Below the pieces are notes generated by a model. That model was not told the origin of the DNA. It was given only the letters and a program-made list of their open reading frames with translations, and searched no databases. A stretch of DNA of 64,000 nucleotides from the NCBI RefSeq assembly GCF_900096905.1, contig NZ_FMYI01000007.1:1-64000 (forward strand), in the 5' to 3' direction. The position numbers were made by a program, and so were the translations under genes. Shown here one piece after another: positions 1 through 8,979 of this stretch. Source of the stretch: Pelagirhabdus alkalitolerans. GTDB taxonomy: Bacteria; Bacillota; Bacilli; Bacillales; Amphibacillaceae. Numbering within the stretch: the first letter of the stretch is position 1; the number at the start of each line of letters is the position of its first letter.

Positions 1-2
1 AA

Positions 3-2066
3 TCAGGCATGGCAGATGAGGCGACATTGGCTAAAATAGAAGCGTTAGTTAACTCCCCTTTCAGAAATGGTGAGCGTCATGAAGAATCCATAGCATTAAA
101 GGAACAGTTAACTATTTTAGGTTACACGGACTTTACCAATCCCAACTCGTTCTATGGCTCAGGCACTGAACGAGGCGTTCGAGAATTTCAAAACGATCAT
201 GACTTACCAGAGTCCGGTATCGCAGATGAAAGAACACGGGCGCTGATCCAAGAAAAAGCAGAAGGCCCGTTACAAAACCCAATGTATCGAGAAGATGCAG
301 TGCTATTAAAGGAAAAACTAGAAACAGCAGGGTTTGGTTCATTTGCTAAAACGAATTATTTTGGTCCGCAAACGGAGGCAACAGTAAAGGCATTTCAATC
401 TTACTATGGCCTAACGGAAGATGGGATTGCAGGTGAATCTACTCTTGCGAAATTAGATGAAGTGGTAGAGTCGCCGTTTCAAAATGGCGAGACTCATGAT
501 GAATCTGTAGTATTAAAAGAACACTTGACTCGTCTTGGTTTTTCATCTTTCTCAAACCCTAATGGTTTTTATGGTTCTCGTACGACGCAGGCTGTCGAAG
601 AATTTCAAGGTCATTTTGGCTTAGTTGTTAATGGTATTGCAGATTCGCCAACATGGAACAAAATAGAAGAGATTCTAAGTAGTCCATATCAAGAAGGCGA
701 ATCGAGCTCTGCGATTGCTGATTATAAAGACATGTTAATTGATCTTGGTTTTGATGAAGGTATCAGTAAAGGGAATTCTAACTTCGGGAGTAATACGACA
801 AAAAATGTTAGAAACTTCCAAGAAGAAATGGGCTTACCTGTTAGTGGTATTCTGGATGAAATTACAATTCATTTACTTGAGCAAGCTGACGATAGAAGAC
901 CTGTTTATAGAGAAACAGAATATAGCGTAAGCTTATCGGAACAATTGGATATTCAGGCGGCTTTGCGAATTGGTTCTGCAGGTTTGAGAAGAGGTCCACA
1001 GACAGATCAATACTCTAGAAATAATGCGTATGTGAATAACTCTGATATTAATGTGTTTGAAGGTGGATCGATTACGGGATCAGGGGTTAGGTTAAGAACT
1101 GAGCCTGATACATCGAGCGACAATATCAAAAGAAGTGTGAGTAATGGCACCGTTTTTGAATATATTAAAAGTGTAAATGGATCTTCAGTGAGTGGCAATA
1201 CAACTTGGTATGAGATTAAACAAGAGGGTGACACATTGTATGTTCATAGTTCATTAGCAACGACTAATGGAAAAGTTGCAGAAATGAAAGGAACAACTGA
1301 AGTATATGAATCTCAAAGCCGTAATAGTCATGTGTATTATCGCTTATCAACTGGCACATTAGTAGGTGTTGAAAACGAAGGTTCTTCTTGGACACGTATT
1401 GCGGGGCGTAATTGGCGAGATGCTAAGCGTGAAGACTTCAAAGAATACGTGGATCCACAGAAACAGGATGAATTCCAACATCTTGTCTTATCAGCAAGTG
1501 TTAACGTTCCAGCTCAGCAATTAGATAATATTTTAGATGGACGTGGCGCTTTAGATGGTATGGGACAAGCCTTTATTGATGGTGCTAATCAACATAATGT
1601 TAATGAGGCGTATTTAATTTCTCATGCCATATTAGAATCAGGACATGGTAATTCGCAACTATCAAGAGGTATTGAGGTTGGTACGAATAGTAGTGGCAAC
1701 CCTGTACTCGTAACGAGCAGTAATCGTAGTAGTTTATCAAACATAAAAGAAGTACACAATATGTTTGGTATAGGTGCTAACGATGGCGTTGCACATGAAG
1801 CAGGTGCAATTCGTGCTTACCGCGAAGGTTGGGATACACGAGAGAAAGCGATTATTGGTGGAGCTAAGTTTATTGGTGAACGATATATCCATAATCAGTA
1901 TCAACAAAATACGCTTTATAAAATGCGTTGGAATCCTGCTAATCCAGGATATCCTCAATATGCAACGGATATGGGATGGGCAGCTAAACAAGTATCAAAT
2001 ATCAAATCGATTTATGATGATTTAGTTAACCCTGTAATGATCTTTGATATCCCTGTTTACCGTTAA
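3..2066 (+). CDS. Modular cell-wall glucosaminidase, 5' end outside window
   Basis: The protein carries four tandem peptidoglycan-binding-like repeats of about 70 residues (counted from the ATG at 9: roughly 15-85, 86-154, 155-224, 225-295; each opens with a SPF/SPY-type motif and holds an FYG/FG...V..FQ...GL...GI core), then one or two SH3-like wall-binding modules (about 350-480), then a glucosaminidase domain (about 500-680) with the likely catalytic Glu543 in AILESGHGNS and the MFGIGA motif. It should cleave glycan strands during wall turnover or cell separation. The frame is open to the window edge, the ATG at 9 has no ribosome binding site and no signal peptide is visible, so the true start and export signal most likely lie upstream. 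The domain order is clear; the exact bond cleaved (N-acetylglucosaminidase expected from the family) is inferred. Confidence 0.88.
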   Translation, partial: SGMADEATLAKIEALVNSPFRNGERHEESIALKEQLTILGYTDFTNPNSFYGSGTERGVREFQNDHDLPESGIADERTRALIQEKAEGPLQNPMYREDAVLLKEKLETAGFGSFAKTNYFGPQTEATVKAFQSYYGLTEDGIAGESTLAKLDEVVESPFQNGETHDESVVLKEHLTRLGFSSFSNPNGFYGSRTTQAVEEFQGHFGLVVNGIADSPTWNKIEEILSSPYQEGESSSAIADYKDMLIDLGFDEGISKGNSNFGSNTTKNVRNFQEEMGLPVSGILDEITIHLLEQADDRRPVYRETEYSVSLSEQLDIQAALRIGSAGLRRGPQTDQYSRNNAYVNNSDINVFEGGSITGSGVRLRTEPDTSSDNIKRSVSNGTVFEYIKSVNGSSVSGNTTWYEIKQEGDTLYVHSSLATTNGKVAEMKGTTEVYESQSRNSHVYYRLSTGTLVGVENEGSSWTRIAGRNWRDAKREDFKEYVDPQKQDEFQHLVLSASVNVPAQQLDNILDGRGALDGMGQAFIDGANQHNVNEAYLISHAILESGHGNSQLSRGIEVGTNSSGNPVLVTSSNRSSLSNIKEVHNMFGIGANDGVAHEAGAIRAYREGWDTREKAIIGGAKFIGERYIHNQYQQNTLYKMRWNPANPGYPQYATDMGWAAKQVSNIKSIYDDLVNPVMIFDIPVYR

Positions 2067-2093
2067 TCTTTGATTCTATTAATGATGATAAAT

Positions 2094-2128
2094 AGAAAGA
2101 GTCTGGATAACATATCCAGACTCTTTCT
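2094..2128. terminator. Bidirectional terminator between convergent genes
   Basis: A perfect 15-bp stem (AGAAAGAGTCTGGAT / ATCCAGACTCTTTCT) with a 5-base loop lies between the stop of the glucosaminidase gene and the stop of the MATE gene. It is A-rich before and T-rich after the stem, so it can work on both strands. Confidence 0.85.
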
Positions 2129-2136
2129 TTGCTATT

Positions 2137-3519
2137 TTACTCTTCCTTCGCTTGTTCAACAACGGCTTTACCCATCCATTTTCGACTGATCCAGCGTGTC
2201 CACATAATGATTGCCCTGATCCATTCATCTGCAGCCATCCCCATCCATACACCGATGAGGCCCCATTCAAAGACGATGCCGAATAGGTAAGCGAGTGGAA
2301 TGGCAACACCCCACATAATGGCCATACCGATTAAGACTGGGAACCTAGCATCACCAGAAGCTCTGAGTGAACTAATAATCACGAGGTTAGATGTACGGCC
2401 AGGCTCAAGAACGAAGCCAACGATTAAAACAGCTGCACCAAGTGATATAACATCTGGATCACTTGAGAAGAAACTAAAGACTTGTTCACCGAATAGTGCA
2501 AGGAGTCCACCGATTGATAGAGCAACGGTCATCGCATAACGCACGCCAATAAACATGTTGTGATATGCTTCTTCTTCTTTTCCGGCCCCGACAAGTTGAC
2601 CAATAAAGATTTGCATCCCTTTAGAAATTGACATTGAGAAAACGGTCATAAACGCCATGAAGTTCTGTGCATAAACACGCGTCGCTAGCGCCGTTGCCCC
2701 AAGTGATGTGATGAAGATGGTAATGACAATTTGACTTATATTATAAGACAATTGTTCACCAGCAGCAGGCACCCCGATATTTAAGATTTTGGTCAAATAC
2801 TCTTTTTCAAAGGTTAAAAAGGCCTTAAATGGGAGTTTGATCGGCATACGATAGACGAGTAAGCTAAATATACCAATCATCGCTAAAATACGCATCGTTG
2901 CCGTGGCAATTCCAACACCCATCACGCCAAGCTCAGGAAATCCTAAAGCACCAAAGATAAAGAGATAATTACCGAAAATGTTTAATAGATTCATAATTAA
3001 GACGACATACATGACATCTTTCGTATGTCCCATCGCTTGTAGAATCGCGGATACTGTTAGGACAATCGCTTGCGCAAATAACGCACCACCAACAATGATC
3101 ATATAAATTTCGGCGAATTCATATAGTTCTGCTTCAAGTGAGAATAAATCTAAAAAGACACGCCTGAAGCCGACGACGGTTCCACTGACGAGGAGTCCAA
3201 ATGTTAAATTAACCGTGATCGCGTGCGCGATGGTTTTCCTCACACCTTCTGGGTTATTCGCACCGACGTATTGGCTCACCACAACACCTGAGCCCATTGC
3301 GGTAAAGTTGAATAAAACAAAGGTGAACATCATAATTTGATTGACGACACCTATGGCGGCTACGGCATCATCTGAAATAAAACTAAGCATAAAGACGTCA
3401 GAAAAGCGCATTAATGTTTGTAAAAAGACTTCAATAAAAATCGGCCATGTAATTAAAAAGAGTTGTTTCTTTGCTGAAAGTGTTTCTGTGTTTGTCAAAC
3501 GTTCCATAAAATTCGTCAC
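2137..3519 (-). CDS. MATE-family multidrug/cation antiporter
   Basis: 460 residues with about twelve hydrophobic segments arranged as two related halves, the usual size and pattern of MATE exporters (NorM/YeeO type). Such proteins expel cationic drugs or metabolites against a Na+ or H+ gradient in the cytoplasmic membrane; the substrate cannot be read from sequence. The GTG at 3519 is preferred because an AGGAAA element lies just upstream, whereas the internal ATG four codons later has none. It is a single-gene unit, convergent with the glucosaminidase gene and divergent from hsp20, with its own promoter at 3547-3555. Confidence 0.88.
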   Translation of the reverse strand: MTNFMERLTNTETLSAKKQLFLITWPIFIEVFLQTLMRFSDVFMLSFISDDAVAAIGVVNQIMMFTFVLFNFTAMGSGVVVSQYVGANNPEGVRKTIAHAITVNLTFGLLVSGTVVGFRRVFLDLFSLEAELYEFAEIYMIIVGGALFAQAIVLTVSAILQAMGHTKDVMYVVLIMNLLNIFGNYLFIFGALGFPELGVMGVGIATATMRILAMIGIFSLLVYRMPIKLPFKAFLTFEKEYLTKILNIGVPAAGEQLSYNISQIVITIFITSLGATALATRVYAQNFMAFMTVFSMSISKGMQIFIGQLVGAGKEEEAYHNMFIGVRYAMTVALSIGGLLALFGEQVFSFFSSDPDVISLGAAVLIVGFVLEPGRTSNLVIISSLRASGDARFPVLIGMAIMWGVAIPLAYLFGIVFEWGLIGVWMGMAADEWIRAIIMWTRWISRKWMGKAVVEQAKEE

Positions 3520-3546
3520 CAGTTTCCTATTATGTATGTAACCGCT

Positions 3547-3555
3547 ATTATATCA
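3547..3555 (-). promoter_or_regulatory. Extended -10 promoter for the MATE gene
   Basis: On the minus strand the sequence reads TGATATAAT, an extended -10 element (TG-N-TATAAT), about 28 bases upstream of the GTG start of the MATE gene. No good -35 box is visible. Confidence 0.5.
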
Positions 3556-3724
3556 CTTCTCGTAAAAAAATAAATAGCTATTGTTCGAGTTTCGAAAGAT
3601 AAATTAAATGTCAAAAAATTGATCTCATAAAACACAAAAATTGTCTTAAAATCATGTTTAAATTTTAAAAAAGGTGGTAAAAAAATCTATGAAAGACATA
3701 CATTAAAATCAGGAGGGATGTAAG

Positions 3725-4138
3725 ATGAGTAACTTGTTTCCACGTAAGCGCGATGTGTTTGATTGGTTGCCAAGTTTCTTTGATCGTGAGCAGTCTCTGT
3801 TTGATTTTGATGCACCAAAAGTCGATGTAAAAGACAAAAATGATCACTACGAAATTGACGCAGAACTACCAGGTTTTGAAAAAGATGACGTCGTTGTAGA
3901 GTACAAGGATCAGTATTTGACGATTGAAGGTAGACGTGAAGAGAGCGTTGAAAAAGAAGATGATGATTTTGTTAGAAGAGAACGTTCTTTTGGCTCCTTC
4001 AAACGGTCATTCTATGTCGGTGATATTGATGAATCTGACATTAAAGGATCATTCAAAAATGGGCTTTTAACCTTAAAGGTACCCAAATCGAATGATAGGT
4101 TAGATGATTCGTCAGCTCATCGAATCAAACTCGATTAA
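3725..4138 (+). CDS. Small heat-shock protein, Hsp20/alpha-crystallin family
   Basis: 137 residues: a short N-terminal arm (LFPRKRDVFDWLPSFF) followed by an alpha-crystallin domain (about 35-130) with the typical YEIDAELPGF..DDV..E and FKNGLLTLKVPK motifs. It is an ATP-independent holdase that keeps unfolding proteins soluble in the cytoplasm. A strong AGGAGGG at 3711-3717 supports the ATG. It is a single gene ending in its own terminator. No CIRCE (HrcA) element or CtsR heptad repeat was found upstream, so the heat control, if any, is of another kind. Confidence 0.92.
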   Translation: MSNLFPRKRDVFDWLPSFFDREQSLFDFDAPKVDVKDKNDHYEIDAELPGFEKDDVVVEYKDQYLTIEGRREESVEKEDDDFVRRERSFGSFKRSFYVGDIDESDIKGSFKNGLLTLKVPKSNDRLDDSSAHRIKLD

Positions 4139-4145
4139 ACGAATC

Positions 4146-4180
4146 AGCCTTTTCGTCATTGTTGGCGAAAAGGCTTTGTT
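4146..4180 (+). terminator. Terminator of hsp20
   Basis: A 10-bp stem (AGCCTTTTCG / CGAAAAGGCT) followed by a T-rich stretch (TTTGTTTTT). It overlaps the last codons of the convergent hydrolase gene. Confidence 0.75.
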
Positions 4181-5082
4181 TTTAACCAATTAATCATATC
4201 AGATATCACTTCATCACGGTTCGTTTCAAATAATAGTTCGTGTCTGGCACCAGGATAAAGATGACTCGTCACATCTTTAAAATGTGCATCTTTGTAATGC
4301 TGAATGACTTTCTTAACGCCGTCACCATTTCCACCGACAGGATCTTCGTCCCCACTGATGATCAGTAAAGGTATAGCCACATTCATGGCATCGTTTTGAT
4401 GCTGTTTGTGAACTTTCTCAATCCCACTTAATAAATCCACATAAAACTGAGCAGTCGATAAATAACCACAAAGTGGATCCTGCTTATAAGCGTCAGTTTC
4501 TGTTTCGTCACGGCTTAACCAACTGCCTCGATCTTTAAATGCCCGCTGATAGCTTCCAAATGTTAAAGCGTTCATCAGTTTTGATTTGTGTCGTTTTCCA
4601 AACAGTTTAGCTTCAGATTTAGCTAAGGCCTGTCCAACTTTTCCAATGGTACCTTGTCCAGCTCCCGTTCCGGATAACATCACCCCATCAACTGATTTTG
4701 GAAACTTCTGAATATAGCGTCGCACCAAAAAGGATCCCATACTATGACCGAATAAAACAATCGGTACACCAGGAAAGTCTTTATGAATCTGTTGATGAAC
4801 GCGTGCGATATCGCCCACAGCTTTCTCAAATCCATCGTCGTCACTAAAGTGGCCGAGCAACCCTTCGGCCTCTCCAGACTTCCCGTGTCCTCTGTGATCA
4901 TGCGCATAAACAAATATGCCTGCTTGGAGGAGCTGTTCTGCAAAGGTTTGATAGCGCCCGCTATGCTCACTCATACCATGATTTATGTGGACGATGAGTG
5001 TGGGTGTTTGATTCGGTTCAGTAAAACGATGAAGAAATAGATTATGCTCGTCAGTCGTTTTTAACCACTCTGTGTTTTTCAA
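4156..5082 (-). CDS. Alpha/beta hydrolase, monoacylglycerol lipase-like
   Basis: 308 residues of the serine aminopeptidase S33 / monoglyceride lipase group (YtpA-like). Visible landmarks are the oxyanion-region HGMSEHSGRY, DHRGHGKS, the nucleophile elbow GHSMGS, and a late acid and histidine (GDEDPVG; ARHELLFE). It probably releases glycerol and fatty acid from monoacylglycerols or lysolipids in the cytoplasm. The start is a TTG at 5082, nine bases from AAGGAG. It lies 20 bases downstream of the dhaS-dhaQ pair on the same strand; glycerol release would fit the neighbouring dihydroxyacetone genes, but that link is only contextual. Confidence 0.82.
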   Translation of the reverse strand: MKNTEWLKTTDEHNLFLHRFTEPNQTPTLIVHINHGMSEHSGRYQTFAEQLLQAGIFVYAHDHRGHGKSGEAEGLLGHFSDDDGFEKAVGDIARVHQQIHKDFPGVPIVLFGHSMGSFLVRRYIQKFPKSVDGVMLSGTGAGQGTIGKVGQALAKSEAKLFGKRHKSKLMNALTFGSYQRAFKDRGSWLSRDETETDAYKQDPLCGYLSTAQFYVDLLSGIEKVHKQHQNDAMNVAIPLLIISGDEDPVGGNGDGVKKVIQHYKDAHFKDVTSHLYPGARHELLFETNRDEVISDMINWLKTKPFRQQ

Positions 5083-5102
5083 TCGTGTTCACTCCTTATT
5101 GC

Positions 5103-6092
5103 TTACCAATTAGGTGCATTTGTTGGTTCTTGCAAGTAGTTAGCCCAATCGGCCTCTATTAGTTTTAATAAAGATAGTGAAATACCAGCCATATTATAAG
5201 AACTCATATGCGTCCCTACTTTGAAAAAGTCAATTTTTAATCCTTCTATTTCCATCAAACGCTTCACATCATGACTGAAAATGTATTGTTCCATTAACGG
5301 TGTAGAACCGAGTCCGTTAATTAAGCAAGCAAAACGTTCACCAGGTTTCCACATATAAATACTTTTCAATTTATTGATTAACTCAACGGCCAGTTGTTCG
5401 CTTGATTCAAATGGCTCTTTGCGGTAGCCTTTCTCACCGTGAATCCCCACGCCATAATACACCTCAGACTCATCCAGCGTGAAAGTCGATTGATTTTCAA
5501 CCGGTAAATGTGCAGGTGAAAGAGCAACGCCAAGTGTATGAAGCTGTTCGGTGATATGATCGCCCACCTTTTTCAACGTATCAAGTGAAGCGCCGTTTCG
5601 TGCATAGGCGCCTAACAGTTTATAAACGAAAATAGTCCCCGCAACGCCTCGTTTTCTTTTTTTATAATGTGTTTGGTCTTCGATCGATACATCATCATCG
5701 ACAATGACAGTCTCAACTGAATGACCTTGTGTTACCGCTTGTTCTTTCGCTTTTTGGAACATTTCAACATCACTTGCGAAGTTTTTAACGATTAAAAGAA
5801 CCCCATCACCGACATCACTCATTTGTATCGCCTTTAAAATTTGTTCAACAGATGGTGGGGTGAACAGTCGACCGGATACAGACGTAGTCAGCATCCCATC
5901 TGCTACATAGCCAAAATGAGCGGGTTCATGTCCACTCCCGCCTCCGCTAATTAAAGCGACTTGGTTTGTTTTTAAAGCTTCTGAGATAATTTGATGATCC
6001 TGATCATAAGTTAATCGATGTTGATGTTCAAAATAAAATCCGTTTAGCATATCTGAAACGACGTTGTCCGTCTGATTAATGATCGCTTTCAT
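5103..6092 (-). CDS. dhaQ: DhaK paralogue, probable DhaQ coactivator
   Basis: 329 residues with the DhaK fold: GGGSGHEPAH near the N-terminus, KNFASDVEMF where DhaK has the catalytic Asp, and GVGIHGEKGY where DhaK has the His that binds dihydroxyacetone covalently. No DhaL partner lies in this operon and the gene overlaps a TetR-type regulator by 17 bases. That is the arrangement of Lactococcus lactis dhaS-dhaQ, in which DhaQ binds dihydroxyacetone and activates DhaS rather than acting as a kinase. The sequence shows the second copy and the overlap; the coactivator role is inferred. Because the active-site residues are kept, a role as an alternative kinase subunit cannot be excluded. Confidence 0.78.
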   Translation of the reverse strand: MKAIINQTDNVVSDMLNGFYFEHQHRLTYDQDHQIISEALKTNQVALISGGGSGHEPAHFGYVADGMLTTSVSGRLFTPPSVEQILKAIQMSDVGDGVLLIVKNFASDVEMFQKAKEQAVTQGHSVETVIVDDDVSIEDQTHYKKRKRGVAGTIFVYKLLGAYARNGASLDTLKKVGDHITEQLHTLGVALSPAHLPVENQSTFTLDESEVYYGVGIHGEKGYRKEPFESSEQLAVELINKLKSIYMWKPGERFACLINGLGSTPLMEQYIFSHDVKRLMEIEGLKIDFFKVGTHMSSYNMAGISLSLLKLIEADWANYLQEPTNAPNW

Positions 6093-6639
6093 TTGATTTC
6101 ACACCTTTCGTTTTAAACTGATCAATGACGTGTTGTTTAATTAAAAAAGCCATTCGATCAGGGTCTTCTTCGCAATCTTGTTCGATCCATTCTTTGATAA
6201 GGCCGACAAAGCCGTGCGCATAAAAAGAAGCGAGAATATCAATGTCTGTTTTCTTAGCTTCTGGATCTTCATGGATAAACGCATGTCGGTATAATTCTGA
6301 AATGTTTTGATACAAGTAATCAATAAAAGCATTTTGATCGTTAATTGATAAAGCATTTCTATAGAACGCTTTGTTTGAATAAAAATAATGAAATAAAAGA
6401 TCAATAATCCGGTCCCAGCGTTCATAATGAATAAAGTCTGTAATGTTTTCTTTTGTTTCGGATTGATAGATCCATTCGAGCAACTCAAATTTATCTTGAA
6501 AATGATAATAAAACGTTTGGCGTCTTAAATCGGCCAATTTCATAATATCGCTAACTGAAATTTTATCAAATGATCGCTTGTCCATCAGTCGCTTAAAGGC
6601 ATTTGCGATAATTTTCTTTGTAATAATAGACGTTGACAT
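6076..6639 (-). CDS. dhaS: TetR-family regulator, probable DhaS activator
   Basis: 187 residues: an N-terminal helix-turn-helix (ISVSDIMKLADLRRQTFYYHF, about 20-41) and an alpha-helical ligand/partner domain. The ATG at 6639 is chosen because GAGGTGG lies five bases upstream; a longer reading from 6681 has no ribosome binding site. The next gene (dhaQ) overlaps it. Together they should sense dihydroxyacetone and switch on the divergent gldA-dhaKLM genes through the inverted repeat at 6707-6728, as DhaS does in L. lactis (established there, inferred here). Confidence 0.82.
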   Translation of the reverse strand: MSTSIITKKIIANAFKRLMDKRSFDKISVSDIMKLADLRRQTFYYHFQDKFELLEWIYQSETKENITDFIHYERWDRIIDLLFHYFYSNKAFYRNALSINDQNAFIDYLYQNISELYRHAFIHEDPEAKKTDIDILASFYAHGFVGLIKEWIEQDCEEDPDRMAFLIKQHVIDQFKTKGVKSNESDH

Positions 6640-6706
6640 AGGCACCACCTCTAGCTTTAGTGTAGCTTGATTCAATCGCATTGAAAAGTTTTAACCGTTT
6701 GGATTT

Positions 6707-6728
6707 TGACAGATGGAATGAATTGTCC
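6707..6728. promoter_or_regulatory. Candidate DhaS operator
   Basis: The site reads TGACAGAT-N6-AATTGTCC, an imperfect inverted repeat in the dhaS/gldA intergenic region. As I recall it, the L. lactis DhaS site is GGACACAT-N6-ATTTGTCC; 13 of the 16 arm positions agree. It lies upstream of the CRE and the likely gldA -10 region, as expected for an activator. Confidence 0.6.
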
Positions 6729-6735
6729 GTGTTCA

Positions 6736-6750
6736 TTTAAGCGCTTTCAT
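6736..6750 (-). promoter_or_regulatory. CRE-like site before gldA
   Basis: On the minus strand ATGAAAGCGCTTAAA matches the CcpA consensus WTGNAANCGNWNNCW at all but one fixed position. It lies between the candidate DhaS operator and gldA, so carbon-catabolite repression of glycerol/dihydroxyacetone metabolism is likely. Confidence 0.55.
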
Positions 6751-6812
6751 TTTATCATACATATATAACGATTTTTTGTTAATCAGACAAAAATATTTCA
6801 GGAGGTCATCAA

Positions 6813-7922
6813 ATGGATCAAATATTCGTAAGTCCAAGTCGTTACATTCAAGGAAAAGGGTTAATGAATCATGCCGCGCAATATATGGAGCATTTAGGCA
6901 AAAGGGTTCTCGTTTTAGCTGATGAATTTGTTCAAGAACTGGCGGCGAATCAATTGATGGAGAACTTAGCAAACGATTTTGATGTGACAAAGGTGACGTT
7001 TAATGGTGAATGTTCACTGAAAGAGATCGAACGTGTTGGCCAGATTGCAAAGGAAAGTCAAGTTGATTTTGTTTTAGGTATGGGGGCAGGAAAAGCACTC
7101 GATACAACAAAAGCCGTTGCAAACGAGATCGGTGTCCCGGTTGTTATCTTCCCAACACTTGCTTCGACTGATGCACCGACTTCTGGTTTGTCTGTTGTTT
7201 ACACTGAAGAAGGCGCGTTTAGCCAATATTTATTTTATAAGAAAAACCCGGATCTTGTATTAATGGATACAGAAATTATTGCAGGGGCGCCTGCTCGAAT
7301 GATGGCATCTGGTATATCCGATGCGTTAGCGACACTCGTTGAAGCGCGTGCGGTTAAGCAAAAAAATGGGGATACGATGAGCGGCGGTAAAGCAACGATC
7401 GCAGGCTTTGCAATCGCTGAAAAATGTGAAGAAGTATTATTTGATTATGGCCTCTTGGCGTATGAAGCGAATAAACAAAAGGTTGTGACACCTGCACTTG
7501 AAGCGATTGTTGAGGCAAATACGTTATTATCTGGATTAGGGTTCGAAGATTCAGGACTTGCTGCTGCACATGCGATTCACAATGGTTTTACAGCTGTTGA
7601 AGGTGATATTCACCATTTATCACATGGTGAAAAAGTGGCTTACGGGACGATGGCACAGCTCGTCTTAGAAAATTATCCACTTCATGAGCTTGAACGTTAC
7701 ATTGATTTATATTTAAAACTCGATTTACCAATTACTTTAGAAGAAATTCACTTGGATCAAGTGTCAGAAGAAGAATTGTACCAAATTGGCAAGTCAGCTT
7801 CAGATCCAGAAGAGACGATGAAAAACATGCCATTTAATGTGACAGCAGATGATGTCGTTCAAGCGATTAAAGCGGTCGATGTTTATGTGAAGGATTATAA
7901 ACGACGCCATCATATTGAATAA
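6813..7922 (+). CDS. gldA: Glycerol dehydrogenase
   Basis: 369 residues of the NAD-dependent, zinc-containing GldA family (iron-containing alcohol dehydrogenase fold). Visible landmarks: the GMGAGKALDTTKAVA NAD loop, PTLASTDAPTS, the metal Asp in GISDALATLVEA and the metal histidines in AAHAIHNGF and HHLSHGEKVAYG. It interconverts glycerol and dihydroxyacetone, feeding the kinase encoded downstream. AGGAGG lies just before the ATG. It is the first gene of gldA-dhaK-dhaL-dhaM and is divergent from dhaS. Confidence 0.95.
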   Translation: MDQIFVSPSRYIQGKGLMNHAAQYMEHLGKRVLVLADEFVQELAANQLMENLANDFDVTKVTFNGECSLKEIERVGQIAKESQVDFVLGMGAGKALDTTKAVANEIGVPVVIFPTLASTDAPTSGLSVVYTEEGAFSQYLFYKKNPDLVLMDTEIIAGAPARMMASGISDALATLVEARAVKQKNGDTMSGGKATIAGFAIAEKCEEVLFDYGLLAYEANKQKVVTPALEAIVEANTLLSGLGFEDSGLAAAHAIHNGFTAVEGDIHHLSHGEKVAYGTMAQLVLENYPLHELERYIDLYLKLDLPITLEEIHLDQVSEEELYQIGKSASDPEETMKNMPFNVTADDVVQAIKAVDVYVKDYKRRHHIE

Positions 7923-7979
7923 ATTGTTAAAAATGAGGGTATAGGTCAAGTAAGGATCATCATACAAGGAGGCTAAGCA

Positions 7980-8966
7980 ATGAAAAAAATCATCAATCAA
8001 CCTTCTCAAGTGGTTGACGAGATGTTGAAAGGGTTCGTTTACGCCAACGATGAACGCGTTGAACGTGTACCAGAAACATCTGTTATTGTGAGAAAAGATA
8101 AGAAAAAAGGTGAAGTGGCACTTGTCAGCGGTGGCGGAAGTGGCCATGAGCCAGCGCATGCTGGATTTGTCGGTGATGGCATGTTGACGGCTGCTGTAAG
8201 TGGTGAAGTCTTCACATCCCCTTCACCAGATCAAGTGTTAGAAGGGATTAAAGCAGCAGACCAAGGCGCTGGTGTTCTTCTTATTATTAAGAACTACACA
8301 GGTGACGTGATGAATTTTGAAATGGCGAAAGAATTAGCCGAAGCAGAAGGCATCGAAGTGGAACAGTTAGTCGTTGATGATGATATCGCGGTTGAAGATA
8401 GTACCCACACAGCAGGACGTCGAGGGGTGGCTGGAACGGTCATCGTCCACAAAATGTTAGGCGCTGCTGCCAAACGTGGTTTAAGTTTAAAAGAAGTCAA
8501 AGAACTCGGTGACAAATTGGTTCCGAACATTAAATCGATCGGTGTAGCGATGACAGCTGCGACGGTACCAGAAGTCGGAAAACCAGGGTTTACGTTAGAA
8601 GAGAATGAAATGGAATATGGGGTTGGCATTCATAGTGAGCCAGGTTATCACCGGACATCGATCAAGTCATCTAGTGAGATTGCCACTGAACTTGTCGGCA
8701 AGCTAAAAGACGCATTTGAATTTGGTGACAACGAGCACTATGGTTTACTCGTAAACGGGCTAGGTGCAACTCCATTAATGGAACAATATATTTTCGCACA
8801 TGACGTTGAAAAACAGCTTGAACATGAACCGATCAAGATTGAATTTAAAAAGGTCGGTAATCTTATGACATCACTTGATATGAACGGTGTGTCACTAACG
8901 CTCGTTAAACTACAAGATGATTGGGCTGATCTTTGGTATGACCCAGTCCACGTGACGGATTGGTAA
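7980..8966 (+). CDS. dhaK: PTS-dependent dihydroxyacetone kinase, substrate subunit
   Basis: 328 residues with the DhaK landmarks SGGGSGHEPAHAGFVG, KNYTGDVMNF (catalytic Asp) and YGVGIHSEPGY (the His that forms the hemiaminal with dihydroxyacetone). DhaK holds the substrate while DhaL delivers the phosphate. It is close to the dhaQ product encoded on the other strand and is evidently the enzymatic copy, since dhaL follows after 13 bases. A GGAGG-type site precedes the ATG. Confidence 0.95.
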   Translation: MKKIINQPSQVVDEMLKGFVYANDERVERVPETSVIVRKDKKKGEVALVSGGGSGHEPAHAGFVGDGMLTAAVSGEVFTSPSPDQVLEGIKAADQGAGVLLIIKNYTGDVMNFEMAKELAEAEGIEVEQLVVDDDIAVEDSTHTAGRRGVAGTVIVHKMLGAAAKRGLSLKEVKELGDKLVPNIKSIGVAMTAATVPEVGKPGFTLEENEMEYGVGIHSEPGYHRTSIKSSSEIATELVGKLKDAFEFGDNEHYGLLVNGLGATPLMEQYIFAHDVEKQLEHEPIKIEFKKVGNLMTSLDMNGVSLTLVKLQDDWADLWYDPVHVTDW

Positions 8967-8979
8967 AGGAGGACTTTAA

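Noticed and set aside
3520..3724. CIRCE or CtsR operator before hsp20.
   Set aside because: Neither TTAGCACTC-type inverted repeats nor GGTCAAA-type heptads are present in the 205-base gap.
3665..3847. Small minus-strand ORF overlapping the hsp20 gene.
   Set aside because: It lies mostly opposite the well-supported hsp20 gene and has no family resemblance or ribosome binding site.
6639..6681. Upstream ATG at 6681 as the dhaS start.
   Set aside because: No ribosome binding site precedes it, and the ATG at 6639 has GAGGTGG at good spacing and gives the usual TetR N-terminus.
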